Below, in pieces: positions 22,984 to 34,411 of a DNA stretch of 64,000 nt. Made by a program: the position numbers and the translations under genes. Source of the stretch: Capsicum annuum. Lineage: Eukaryota; Streptophyta; Magnoliopsida; Solanales; Solanaceae. The notes below the pieces were generated by a model. The model was not told where the DNA came from and searched no databases. It saw only the letters and a program-made list of their open reading frames with translations. The stretch lies in NCBI RefSeq assembly GCF_002878395.1, contig NC_061119.1:19643830-19707829 (forward strand). The letters are read 5' to 3'. Within the stretch, counting starts at the first letter, position 1. The number at the start of each line of letters is the position of its first letter.

Positions 22984-23256
22984 GGAACATTCATCCTCGA
23001 ATAAGACTGACTAATCTGAGAATACTGATAGACTAAATTTATATTTACTGAACATGCACAACTGAAACATGATTACATGACTGAAAGTACTGATATACTG
23101 AGTTATCATACTGGCATGCTTATCTGAAGCATGACTGAGTTCTGAAAATATGTCACATGACTAAGCTTTTTCATGAGGGTATGTATGATATGAAATGCTA
23201 TGAAACTAAACCGATGCAGAGTTGTAAAGGTAATCTGAGCATGGAACTGAAAGAAT

Positions 23257-23730
23257 TCAAGGAAAACTATTATCTTGAAATGAATCTGAGTTTCTAGAGA
23301 AGTGGTGATGATACTTGGTCCGCATATCTGCTTCTACTTCCCAAGTATCTCCCTCAATGGACTGATTCCACCAAAGAAATTTGACTAGCGGAACCTCTTT
23401 GTTCCTCAGTCTGCGGATCCTGGTGATCGAGGATTTCTACTGGGATCTCTTTATAAGAGAGACTGTTCTGAACAACTATACTCCCTATAGGGACTACATC
23501 CGCTGGGTCACCAATGCACTTCTTAAGCCAGGAGACATGAAACACTGGATGTACTGAAGCTAAATCTGAAGAAAACTCAAGCTCGTAAGCTACTTTTGCA
23601 AAGCGACTAAGAATTCGGTAAGGGCAGACATATTGGGGACTAGCTTCTCTTTCCTGCTAACCTCTTTACCTCCTCCATGGGAGAGATTTTCAAGAATATA
23701 AAATTACCAATCTCAACTCGAGATCCTTTA
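23257..23730 (-). pseudogene. Element A integrase C-terminus and chromodomain remnant
   Basis: Parallel to element B 16867-17340: pieces of the GPY/F region, then [18 protein letters not shown] (23545 region) and a chromodomain end ([10 protein letters not shown], a serine-glutamate-glycine-aspartate-tryptophan-type end) to a TGA at 23257. Several frameshifts. The match stops at 23730, where foreign sequence F begins. Confidence 0.7.
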
Positions 23731-25710
23731 ATGAACATGCATGAATGGGAACATGAGAACATAACTGAGCCTGAAACGTGATACATGAACTGAATATCAT
23801 AAACTAAACTGAGCCCCTAAATACATGGAGTACGACTGAGATTGGAACTTGGGGTCCAACTTAAGAGTATCCACTACTCCAAACTGGATTCATTACATGA
23901 AGAGAAGATGGAAGGTTTAGGTCATGAAAGTTTGGGGCATTATAATGCATCTCCCCCTTGGGATAATACATCCCCCGAAGGATGCTGACTTAGCTGAGCT
24001 ACTAAGGAAAGACTGGGATGATGCACAGGGCACCTACGAACTGAATCGTGACTGCATATCGAGGATCTAAAACTGAGGCATGATACATGAACTAAGCTGA
24101 ACTCACAACTACCTGGTTGCTCCATCTTGGAATAGTTACATTCATGAGACTTCAGATAGTGCGATTAGATGGAAAGATGGGAAACCAAACCATACAAACT
24201 TGTACGCCTTACTGCTAAGCTGGATTGATGGATTTTTAGACTAACTCATGTTGGAAACTTATACTCGACTAGAGTTTTTCTTTGACACCCTTTCTATAGA
24301 GTTCTAATGGCTTTAGGGAGCAAAAAATCTTGGCATGGGCTGAACAAAATATTTAAACAAGAAATCACATCCTGGCTAAAATTCTGTAGTGTGAGGTGAC
24401 GCCTAAGAAACATCATATAAGATAAAGTGACTTAGCCTTATGCACTGCATCTACAAATTTTCAAGCTTCGACATATTCCTTGAATGCCCATTCAACTATA
24501 TTCTCCACCTTAGTATGACACTTCACCTGAGACTACTGAAAATATTCACATGGGTGCTGAGAACGAATACATAAACATACTAACTTATCTGATTAATTAA
24601 ATAGTTGATAGCTGAATATTGGTCATGTAATATTAAATTATACTTAGTCTGGATTGAAACGGTAGAGTATTATGCATATGAGGTAAGGACTGACTGAGTA
24701 ACATGAGATAATTAAGCATGAATTCATGAAAAATTTATTATCTATGAATACAAGACCAAGAGTATAATGTAATTCTAAAATAGTCTATAAACTGAGGTAG
24801 TGAAATACTAATAACTGAATAACTCATACTATACGTTATGGTCAAGAACACCTGAAACTGAAATAAGTTACTGATATGATTAATGGACTGAGATGTGACT
24901 GAGACTATAACTAAGACGGTAACAGAGACTGTAATCGAGACTGTAACTAAGACTGTAACTGAGACTGTACTGGAACTGAATGTTGGGTTCTGATAAATAC
25001 ATGATGGATACTGACATAAATTAAGGATCTAAACGAACACTCACACTCGGCATTTTCTCAACTTCTTATCTCATGAAAAATTTTGTTTTCCCTCCCTTTA
25101 ACAACTAAATACAGCTTCTTGTTATCCATTTACATTGCACACTAACCTGACATTTAGGCCTATTTTCATAACTACAGCCTCGTTTAAAATGAGCATGCAA
25201 AAATCTTTTCTTATCATGAAATATTTACTCTCTCCCATCTAAACAATCGCTCATCACTACATTATTTTATAAGGAGAGTTCACTAAAGGGTTAAAACATA
25301 AGGAGCTAAAGAGTGAATAAATACTATGCCAAACTCGACACTTAACTAAGGCCTGAGGGATAGAATATCAACACCATGGATTTATTAAGAGATATAAACT
25401 GAGGATATACATGACATAATCTGAATTTAGATGTCTGTTAGGAGTGTAGCATGAGTCATGGGAACTGGGCATACTATAAAACATGTCATGAGTACATGAT
25501 TCATGAGCTATATGACCTAAATACACGAGTCATGGGCTGCGTGACCTGAGTCTGGAGTTTCTGTATTCATGAAACATGATTTGTAATATTGAGTAAACTA
25601 GAACTCCTTACACTAGGAACTATAAGCGTACATAATTTTTGCTAACATGCACAAACATAAGCTATTATCATAGTGCTGACATGTAAGACATGAATAGATA
25701 AGATACCATG
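23731..25710 (-). mobile_element. Fragment F: non-coding gypsy relic related to element D
   Basis: This stretch replaces the RNase H and most of the integrase region of element A. Part of it (25330-25690) is clearly similar to the internal region of element D (48860-49225). At 23946-23960 a minus-strand CCAAGGGGGAGATGCAT is preceded on the plus strand by GGGGCATTATA, which looks like a polypurine tract beside an LTR end. No coding region is visible. Boundaries were set by where similarity to element B pol stops and starts again. Confidence 0.5.
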
Positions 25711-26582
25711 ATAAATGATGGGCTTTGAGAGCCTGAAGTACGGTTCTGGGATTATCGGCGGGTTCACCCTCATTACTAAAATAGACAAGAGTGTCATCTA
25801 TAAAGACTATGAAGAACATGTTCAACTACTTCTTGAACACGTGGTTCATCAAGTCCATGAAGGATGTTGGAGCATTGGTAAGACCAAATGACAAAACTAG
25901 GAATTCGAAGTGGCCATACTAAGTTTTAAAAGCTGTCTTCGGAATGTCAGATTCTTTGACTTTGAGCTGATTATAGCCTGACCTAAGGTCTATCTTAGAA
26001 AAGTACCTGGCACCCTAAAGTTAGCTGAACAAGTCACCAATTTAAGAAAGTGGATACTTGTTTTTTACCGTGACTTTATTTAGCTGAGGGTAGTCTATAC
26101 ATATTCTAAGAGAACCGTCTTTCTTACGCACAAATTGAATTGGTGCACCCCACGGGGATACACTGGGTCTGATGAATCCCTCATATATGATATCCTTCAA
26201 CTATTTTTTTAATTCTCTAAGTTCTGCTGAAGCCATTCTATATGGTGGATAGAAATGGGCTGAGTATCTGGAAGAAGGTCTATTCTGAAGTCAAGTTCCC
26301 TCTCAAGAGGAACTCTGAGAAGTTCTTTAGAAAACATATCTGGGAATTTACATGCTACTGACACCGATTCAAGATTAGGGGTCTCTGAACTAGAGTCTTA
26401 AACTCGAACAAGATCATAGACACATCCCTTAGTTATCATTTTCCTCGCTCTAAGGTACTAAACAAGTTGACCCCTAAGTATTAAAGTACTACCCCTCCAC
26501 TCCAGGAAAAATTTATTGAGTAACTAAAATTGAACCATTCTATTTCTGCAGTCAACTGAAACATAGCATGAATGAAGTTAAT
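25711..26582 (-). pseudogene. Element A reverse transcriptase / protease-linker remnant
   Basis: Parallel to element B 19060-19900. It retains [15 protein letters not shown] with the two catalytic Asp residues, the FGLTNAP region (about 25890), the RKKDGS-like start (26130) and the protease-RT linker up to 26582. The palm is cut after LKAHH at 25711, and the other end is cut by the insertion of element C at 26583. Stops and frameshifts are frequent. Confidence 0.75.
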
Positions 26583-29252
26583 TGTAATACCTCGTATATT
26601 TCTAAGCTAGAAAATGAACCGTTGTTCCTTCACATGAAACCTCCTATACTGTGATTTATATTGGAGTACATGAATTAGGATGAGTATCCTAGTGATAATA
26701 GAGCTTATGATGTGTTAAGCATGTTCATAAGAGTCACTTAGAGTAAGCCAAGCTAAGAACTTTTGAATCCACCAAGTTTTCCCGTGTAATTTCACATAGG
26801 TCATATTTAAATGAGAATAAAGTGGTTTATAGGTGTTATTTTGGCATATTTATACCCTCCAAATTTTATAGAATTGAATAAGCTTTCCATCGATACCAAA
26901 TTCACCTCAAACGGACACCCGGTGAAGAAGTTATGGCAATTTAAAGTTTCAGCAGCGTCTTTCAGTCAGTGGCACGTCACGCCATAAGCCAAAATGATAT
27001 TTGTCAATTTCTAGTGTCTTTACAAAATTCCACCACATCGCGGTGAGTTTCTAGCTCACAAATAGGGGGTAACACGATATCTCCGCATTGCGCCGGGAGA
27101 TCAAATCGGGTAATTTTTACAAAAATTAAATGACACACCTAGAGGGGTATTTGGGTCATCTTTCCACCCCTATATATATATTCTATAAACATGGAATTAA
27201 GCCCTTATTTCACCAAAACATACTTTTTCTCTCAAAATCCTCTCAAGAACACATTGGGTTTTCAATTAGGGATTCAAGTTCAAGCAAATTTCTCCATCAA
27301 TCATCAAGAATCTTCTATCTAAGGTAAGCGTAGTGTTCATCTATTGATCCATTTCGTTCATAGAGCTCAAGAACCATGTTTTAAATATTATATTATGATT
27401 TTATTGTTGTGATATGACCATGTACATGTTGATGATTGTTGTTTAAGTTTCAAGATGATATCTAAAGGTGTTTTAATGAAGTATACGTGTTCGTTAGTTG
27501 AAATCCATGAACTTTATGTGGTTTAAAATGGGAAAATTCATGAAAACACACCTAAGCTAAAAGAATGCATGCAAAGTGTTTGATAAAAGGCCTAGGATGA
27601 TAGAATTTATGTCCTATGATTTAATAGTGCTTAACTGACAAGTGCATGCTCTATGCTTTATGATTTTACATAAATTCCATGTGATTGATATGCGTCGTTG
27701 TTGTGATATGGATTGAGCATGATATTGAAGCTATGGAAGTATACACATATTGTATGAATTTACCTTCCATATGTAAGATATTGAGAACTATGCTTAGTGT
27801 GAAATCCCCTACTTATGATATGGTAAATTGTGGACTCCATTGTATGATCAAGTCAGTTATGTGTGTCAGTTTCCTTCCATCGAGTCTTGGGGGTACTAGT
27901 TCCCAAAAAATATAGTTGTGTGCCTAGATCCATGTCACGTTATCAAGATAATCTCCGTTAATCCATGATCTATAGAACTCAGTCAGTCATGTAACTCAGG
28001 AAATCTCAAAAATCTCATAATCTCAATAAATTCTCAGATAGTAGTACTATTCCATCAGTCAACAAAAGTTAGTTACTTAGTCCATGTACATCTAGTTAAA
28101 TTATGTTCAGTCTCTTCAGATGGGACTAGAAGTTAGCACTGGGTGAACTCAAGGATGGGAACTCACCTGCTAGTTTAGGGTGTGATTCTTAGTAGTCATT
28201 CTTTTGTTCGAGAACTAAGTAGCCAGTGCAGGTTGAGACATCTTAATCTGTCAGATCAGGGTTGATGAGGTGGCTCAAACTATCAGTTTAGTGTTCCCAC
28301 CATTCTCATTCGAGTATCTACCAGTGAAGGGTCACTCACAGCTGTCCTTAATAGTGGCGCGATATTGACACCCTTCCAGTCGGGGCAGAGATTGGACCCC
28401 AACCTAGCTATGTGTGTTATTGGGGCATGTCGGTTAAGAAACTACCTCCCATAGTTTTAGTCCCAGTCTCAGTAAAAGAACTCAGATAGTTCTTCAGATT
28501 TCAGTATACCAGGACTGTCAGTTACAGTCAATTCAGTTACAGTACAAAACTCAGGTAGTTCCATCAGATTCAGGACTGTCAGACACAGTCATCCATGTTA
28601 TCAAAATTTCAGTATCAGTCATGTTAGGTAATAGTACACTATGTATTATCGTATGGATCCAGATATCATGTATTCACGATTTTAGTTACTATGTATGCAT
28701 GTGTGCACTCTTACATTCATATGTGTCAGTCAGTTAGATTGTTCATGCATGTAAACCCTTTTTTATTTAGCCTACCTCACTCGTATACTCATTACTCCCA
28801 GTCGTACTGACGTATTTGTGCTATGGTGCTTTCTTTCATGTTATACCATAGGTTCAGAGACACGAGTTCCAAATCAACAGTAACATTTCAGTCGCAGAGT
28901 TGCAGTGAGTCCTCACCCATTTGAGGATGATATTATTTTATTTCATTCATTATTTCAGTTTAGTTTTGCTAGACGGAGTTAGTTGGAGACATGTTCCTTC
29001 AACTCCTTATTTCACATAGTATTTAAAGGCTTCTAGATTTAGTTCAAATTTTAGATTTAGAATTCAGTTGTTTTTGGGTATTTTTTACCCTATATGGATG
29101 TTATTATTTATCAAATATTCTATTCAGTTGAACTTTATGGCCTATTGTTTATGTTTTCCACATTCTATAAGTATATTATACAGTGTACAGGTACAGATAT
29201 TTGCCATGGGCTAGCTTGTGGTTCCTCGGGGTCATAAGCACTGTGTAGCATT
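26583..29252 (+). repeat. Element C 5' LTR
   Basis: About 2.67 kb. It is matched in inverse orientation by the solo LTR E (50402-53105). Features: GC-rich U3 block at 26940-27115 (CACATCGCGGTGAG, TTGCGCCGGGAG), TATA box TATATATATA at 27171-27180, and the AGTAGCCAG...-type counterpart of the TACGTA module at 28211-28237. Comparison with E shows that the last 30 or so bases of the LTR and the primer-binding site are deleted at about 29252. The frames 27130-27327 and 27685-27915 are inside the LTR and not genes. Confidence 0.8.
27171..27180 (+). promoter_or_regulatory. Element C LTR TATA box
   Basis: TATATATATA lies 590 bases into the LTR, just after the GC-rich block and before a CT-rich start region; E carries the same box in the same place (about 52508-52518, minus strand). 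Confidence 0.55.
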
Positions 29253-29457
29253 CTTAAGGTTCAATAGAGCCCTAGGACGTATGAAAGCCGCATCTAGTAG
29301 AGTCTTGTGCATGGGTGTGTTGCACGCCACATTTATGTACAAGAGGCTATGAGATATTTTAGGAATAGTTTCCCCTCTCTTAGTATTCATGTCATGCTAG
29401 TGAGCATGATCTCAAGGTAAACTCTCAGTCTAATCCATTCTTCTCTTATTTCAGAAT
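29253..29457 (+). other. Element C leader with shared post-primer motif
   Basis: Untranslated leader between LTR and gag. It contains CATCTAGTAGAGTCTTG (29291-29307), also found in the leaders of A and D. The upstream end is damaged: AGCATTC is joined directly to TTAAGGTTCAA without the primer-binding site. Confidence 0.65.
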
Positions 29458-30515
29458 ATGCCTCCAAAGAGAAGAAACCAGCCCGCTCTTCAGCCCAAAG
29501 ATCCTTTGGGCGAACATGTTTCTCATGTGGAGTTTAGGGCCGCATTCACCACACTTGCTCAGTCTGTGGCTACCCAAAATAAATGGCCACCAGTTATTCC
29601 GACCAATCCAGTGGCCAACTCAGCCGCAGCTAGGATTCGGGACTTCACCTGAATGAACCCTTCATCTTTCTTTGGGTCTAAGTCTGATGAAGACCCTCAA
29701 GAATTTATTGACCAAGTCCAAAAGGTCATAGACATCATTGGAGTTACTTCTTGTTCGAGTGCCGATTTAGCCGCATACCAGTTACTGGATGTTGCTCATA
29801 CTTGGTACAAATAGTAGAAGTCCAAGAGGGTAGATGGTACAGGTTCTATAGAGTGGGAGAAATTTGTCACGACTTTCTTAGACAGATTTTTTCCCCAAGA
29901 GCTGAGGGAGGCAAAAGTTCTTGAGTTCATCAACCTCAGGTAGGGAAATATAATGGTTAAAGAGTATTCTCTCAAATTTACTCAGCTAGCTAGATATGCC
30001 CATCATGTGGTTGCAGACAACAAGGCTAAGATGAGCAAGTTCGTGTCAGGAGTGAATGATAGCATGGTAAATGAGTGTAGGTCTGTGATGCTGAATAGTG
30101 ATATGACTTTAGCCATGATCATGACCCGTGCTCAAAAAATAAAAGAGTAGAAGATTGGGACTAGGGAGAGGTAGAACAAGAGAGCAAGATCAGGCAGTTT
30201 CAGTTTTGCTCAACCCAAATCAGAAGGAGAAAACTATTTGCAGTTCCGTCCTAAGCTAGCAGTTCTAGCTCCTTCCTCCGCCAGTGCCCCAGTGCCAAAA
30301 TTTAGAGACGGCAACAGAGATTGAGAACCAAGCTCTAAGTCTCAGGGCAGTATCAGCAGTGCCCAAACTAATCCCCTATGTCAGATTGTGGTAAGAACCA
30401 TAAGGGTACCTGTAGAGTTGGTAGCGATGTTTATTTCGGTTGTGGCAAGCCAGGCCACAAGATTAGAGAGTGTTTACAGTCAGGTCTACAAGGTTAGCAG
30501 AATCGTTCCACAGCC
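29458..30515 (+). pseudogene. Element C gag pseudogene
   Basis: Retrotransposon capsid and nucleocapsid. Starts MPPKRRNQPALQPK (ATG 29458) after an intron-like or leader acceptor TTTCAG. Capsid motifs: FFGSKSDEDPQEFIDQVQKV (29664 on), AAYQLLDVAHTWYK, FLDRFFPQELREAK, FTQLARYAHHVV and a zinc knuckle GCGKPGHKIREC near 30441. At least five in-frame stops (for example TGA after RDFT at 29650 and TAG after TWYK) and a frameshift near 30380. Confidence 0.8.
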
Positions 30516-30599
30516 TAGTTCAGTCACCCAAATCAGCAGGATGCCACTTCCAGTGCTGCTAGTGGGCAACGCCCAAATAGACTCTATGCTCTTTAGACT

Positions 30600-32400
30600 C
30601 GACAAGATTAGGAAAATTCTCCTGATGTCGTTACTGGTACATTACAGATTTTCCATGTTCATATTTACGCTTTGCTAGATACAAGTGCATCCTTGTCTTT
30701 TGTTACTCTTTATATAGCAGGCGATTTCAGAATCAGTCTCAAAATTTTAGTAGAGCCCTTTTTAGTCTCTACCCCAGTGGGTAAAACCATCATAACTCGG
30801 TGGGTATACAGGAACTGCCCAGTTATGATATTTCAGAAATCCACGTCAGTAGATTTAGTCGAGTTAGAGATGACTGATTTTGATGTCATTCTCAGCATGG
30901 ATTGGCTTCATTCTTGCTATGCCATAGTCCACTGTAGAAACAGGATAGTTCAATTTCAGTTCCCGAATGAGCCCTCCTAGAGTGGAAGGGTAGTACTTCA
31001 TCTTTCAGGGTTCAGCTTGTTTCTTACCTTCGATTAAGGAAAATGATTTCTAAGGGATGTGTTTATCATCTTGTTCATGTTAAAGACTCTAGTTCTGAAT
31101 CCCCTAGCTTTGAATCAATCCCAGTGGTTAATAAATATTCAGATATCTTTCCTGAAGATCTTCCAACCATTTCTCCCGAAAGGGAAATAGATTTCGGCAT
31201 TGACATTATTCTAGATACTCAGCCTATTTTTATTCTGCCATATAGAATGGCACTAAAAGAACTCAAAGAACTGAAGGATTAGTTCAAGGATCTCTTAGAT
31301 AAGGGATTTATTAGACCTTACATTTCCTCGTGGAGCGCACCAATCTTATTCGTGCACAAGAAAGATAGTTCTCTCAGGATGTGTATTGATTACTGTCAAC
31401 TCAAAAAAGTTACGGTCAAGAACAAGTATCCTCTTCCCAGAATAGATGACTTGTTTGACCAACTTTGGGGTTCCATTTGTTTCTCTAAGATAGACCTTAG
31501 ATCAGGCTATCATTAGCTTAGAGTTAGAAAATGTAACATCCCGAAGACAACTTTTCGTACTCGGTATGGTCACTTCAAATTTCTAGTTATGTCCTTTGGT
31601 CTTACCAATGCCCCAGCTGCTTTCATGGACTTGATGAACCGTGTGTTCAAGCAATACTTGGACATGTTCGTCATAGTTTTCATAGATGATATCCTGGTCT
31701 ATTTCCGTACAGAGCGTGATCATTCAAACCATATCAGAATTGTTCTTCAGACTCTCAGAGATCACCAGTTATTTACCAAATTTAGTAAGTGCGAGTTTTA
31801 GCTAAGGTCAGTAGCATTAATTGGCCATGTTATTTCCGGTTATGGCATTAGAGTAGATCCTCAGAAGACCAAAGTGGTAAGAAACTTGCCTCGCCCTATC
31901 TCTCCATTAGATATCAGGAGTTTCTTAGGTTTGGCTGGCTATTATAGGCGGTTTATTGAGGGATTTTCTTCTATTGCATCCCCCATGTCCAGATTGACTT
32001 AGAAGAAGGTCAAGTTTCAGTGGTCAGATTCTTGTGAGAAGAGTTTTCAGGAATTAAAAACTCGACTTTCCTCAGCTCTAGTCTTAGCTCTTCCAGATGG
32101 TTCAGATGGGTTTGTAGTATACTGTGATGCATCCAGAGTAGGTTTGGGTTGTGTCCTCATGCAGCATGGTAAGTTCATAGCCTACGCCTCCAGGCAGTTA
32201 AAGCCCCATGAGAAGAATTATCCTACTCATAATCTTGAGTTAGCAGCCGTAGTATTTGCATTGAAGATTTGGAGACATTATCTATACGGAGTTCATGTAG
32301 ATGTCTTCAGAGATCATAAGAGTCTCCAATATGTCTTTTCTCAAAAAGATCTCGATCTTTGTAAGAGAAGGTGGTTAGAGATCTTGAAAGATTATGACAT
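30600..32400 (+). pseudogene. Element C protease, reverse transcriptase and RNase H
   Basis: Protease 30672-30980: LLDTSASLSF, where the active-site Gly is lost. Linker to 31282 (MISKGCVYHLVHVKD). RT from 31283: [35 protein letters not shown], and an intact FIDDILVYF at 31684 (both Asp), but several stops. RNase H 31990-32400: [15 protein letters not shown] and [13 protein letters not shown] keep Asp and Glu, yet DYDISV is joined directly to SHVKDSKKK, so the segment with the last catalytic Asp (ADALS in element B) is deleted. Confidence 0.85.
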
Positions 32401-33993
32401 AAGTGTTTCTCATGTTAAGGATAGCAAGAAGAAAATAGCTCAGGAAATCCATCAGCTTTCCAGACTAGGTTTTCGCTTAGTCAATTCTTCAGAGGGTGGT
32501 GTATGTGTTCAGGATAGTTCAGAGTCATCTCTAGTTTCTGAGGTGAAAGAAAAGCAAGGCAGGGATCTTAACCTCGTCAAGCTAAAAGAGTCAGTTCAGA
32601 ATCAGAAAGTAGAGGTTTTCTCTTAAGGGGGAGATGGTGTCATTCGTTGTCAGGGTCATCTCTGTGTTCCAGTTGTAGATGATTTAAAGCAGCGAATTCT
32701 TGTAGAAGTGCATGGTACGCGATACTCTATTTATCCAAGGGCCACTAAGATGTACCACGACCTATGGGAGATCTACTGGTGGAGTGGGATGAAGAAAGAT
32801 ATTGCAGAATTTATGGCTAAGTGCCCTACATGTCAGTAGGTTAAGATAAAGCATCAGAAACGTAGTGGTTCCATACAGGAGTTCACCATTCCTACTTGAA
32901 AGTGGGAAGAAGTGAACATGGACTTCGTGATGGGTTTACCTCAAACTCGTCATCAGTATGATTCAGTTTGGGTAATTATAGATAGAATAACCAAGTCAAC
33001 CCATTTCCTTCCAGTCCATACCTCTTATTCAGCCGAGGATTATGCCAAACTCTATATCAAGGAGTTGGTAAGATTACATGGTGTTACATTATCTATCATC
33101 TCAGACAGAGGTACCTAGTTCACCTCTTACTTCTTGAAAGCATTCCTAAAGGGTCTTGGTACCCAAGTTTATCTTAGTACAACTTTTCATCCTCAAATAG
33201 ATGGTCAAGAAGAAAGGACCATTTAGACTCTTAAAGATATGCTAAGGGCGTATGCAATTCATTTCAAGGGAAGTTGGGATGACCACTTTTCTTTGATTGA
33301 TTTTCCATACAGCAATAGCTATCATTCCAGTATTAAAATAGCTCCGTTCGAAGCTCTCTACGGTAGGAGGTGCAGATCTCCAATCTGGTGGTTCAAAGTT
33401 AGTGAGGCCTCAGTCATAGGGCCTGACTTATTATTCGATGCCTTAGCGAAAGTCCAGTTAATCAGAGAAAGACTTTGGGCTGCTCAGAGCCGATAAAAGT
33501 CGTATGCTAACATTCGTAGAAAGGATCTCAAGTTTGAGGTTGATGACTATGTCTATCTAAAGATCTCTCCCATGAAGGGAGTGAAGCGGTTCAGCAAGGA
33601 GGGAAAGCTCAGTCCCCGATATGTCGATCCCTTTAAGATTCTCAGACGCTTAGGCAAGGTAGCTTATGAGCTCGAATTGCCTTCAGACTGGCCTCAATTC
33701 ATCCAGTCTTTCATGTCTCTTTGCTCAAGAAGTGTATAGGTGATTCATCAGTCGTAGTCCCTATTCAGATCATTGACAGTTAGAATAGTCTCTTTTATGA
33801 GGAAACTCCAGTCGAAATTCTAGACTATCAGACTCGTAGACTGAGGAACATAGAAGTCCCTCTAGTCAAAGTTCTTTGGCGAAATCAGTCTGTTGAGGGA
33901 GATACTTGGGAAGCAGAAGTAGACATGCGTATCAAGTATTCTCACCTCTTCTCTGCCAATCCAGATCAAGTTCAAGGTAATAGTTCTCCTTAA
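32401..33993 (+). pseudogene. Element C integrase and chromodomain
   Basis: Zinc-binding region (degraded HH pair, CPTCQ at 32823), catalytic core with NMDFVMGLP (32912 on), ISDRGT (33095 region) and DGQEERTI (33201), i.e. Asp, Asp and Glu all recognisable. Then [11 protein letters not shown] and [14 protein letters not shown], the GPY/F motif with Gly changed to Asp, and a chromodomain ending (VEGDTWEAEVDM) with the stop at 33991-33993. In-frame stops at several places (e.g. after ISDRGT). Confidence 0.85.
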
Positions 33994-34230
33994 GCTTATT
34001 CAGTTTCCCGTTCAGTATTCTATACAACTTGGTATTCAGTTCATGCTCGTGTTTCATCACAAACCTGGTATCAAGTACCATTGCATATTCAGTCATGCAT
34101 TCATGTATCAGTCTAGTGTATAATCATGAATCAAATATGCATTCTCATTGGGAGAACTCAGTTATCAGAAATCTCAGTTATGCAGAGGCATGTTTTGTAA
34201 GTGTAAGGAAGAAAAGAATTAGGCTGAGAG
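33994..34230 (+). other. Element C 3' untranslated region
   Basis: Non-coding stretch after pol, similar in character to the tract between pol and the polypurine tract in elements A and B. It is cut before any polypurine tract or LTR. The 68-codon frame at 34029-34235 is not a gene. Confidence 0.6.
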
Positions 34231-34394
34231 TGTGATTTGAGCTCATGCTCACTCGCATGATATAACTATTGAAATAAGGGAAATATTTCCTAAAAACATC
34301 TCATATCCCCTTGTCTATAGTATGGCGTGCTACACACTCATATACAAGACTCTACTAGATGCGGCTTTTAGACTTCTTAGGACTTTGTTGAACC
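34231..34394 (-). other. Element A leader with shared post-primer motif
   Basis: Untranslated leader of element A on the minus strand between the primer site and the lost gag. It holds CATCTAGTAGAGTCTTG (34345-34361, minus strand), about 35-50 bases after the primer site, and GTGTGTAGCACGCCAT just beyond, matching the leader of C (GTGTGTTGCACGCCAC). Confidence 0.7.
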
Positions 34395-34408
34395 TGGCTC
34401 TGATACCA
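34395..34408 (-). promoter_or_regulatory. Element A tRNA-iMet primer-binding site
   Basis: The minus strand reads TGGTATCAGAGCCA, complementary to 14 bases of initiator tRNA-Met, three bases from the 5' LTR remnant. It fixes the orientation of element A. Confidence 0.8.
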
Positions 34409-34411
34409 AGT

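Larger units (their letters stand above)
26583..34230 (+). mobile_element. Element C: Ty3/gypsy (Tekay/Del chromovirus), plus strand, 3' LTR lost
   Basis: Starts TGTAATACC at 26583 inside the pol remnant of A (flank TTAAT). Order: 5' LTR, leader, gag, protease, RT, RNase H, integrase, chromodomain, 3' untranslated region. It ends abruptly at about 34230, where the leader of element A begins in the opposite orientation; the 3' LTR of C and the gag of A are both missing, which one deletion would explain. Coding parts hold many stops, so it is inactive. Confidence 0.8.

Noticed and set aside
27685..27915. Plus-strand frame similar to the minus-strand frame at 51717-52004
   Set aside because: Both lie at the same place in LTRs of C and E, so the similarity is that of the LTRs and not evidence for a gene.
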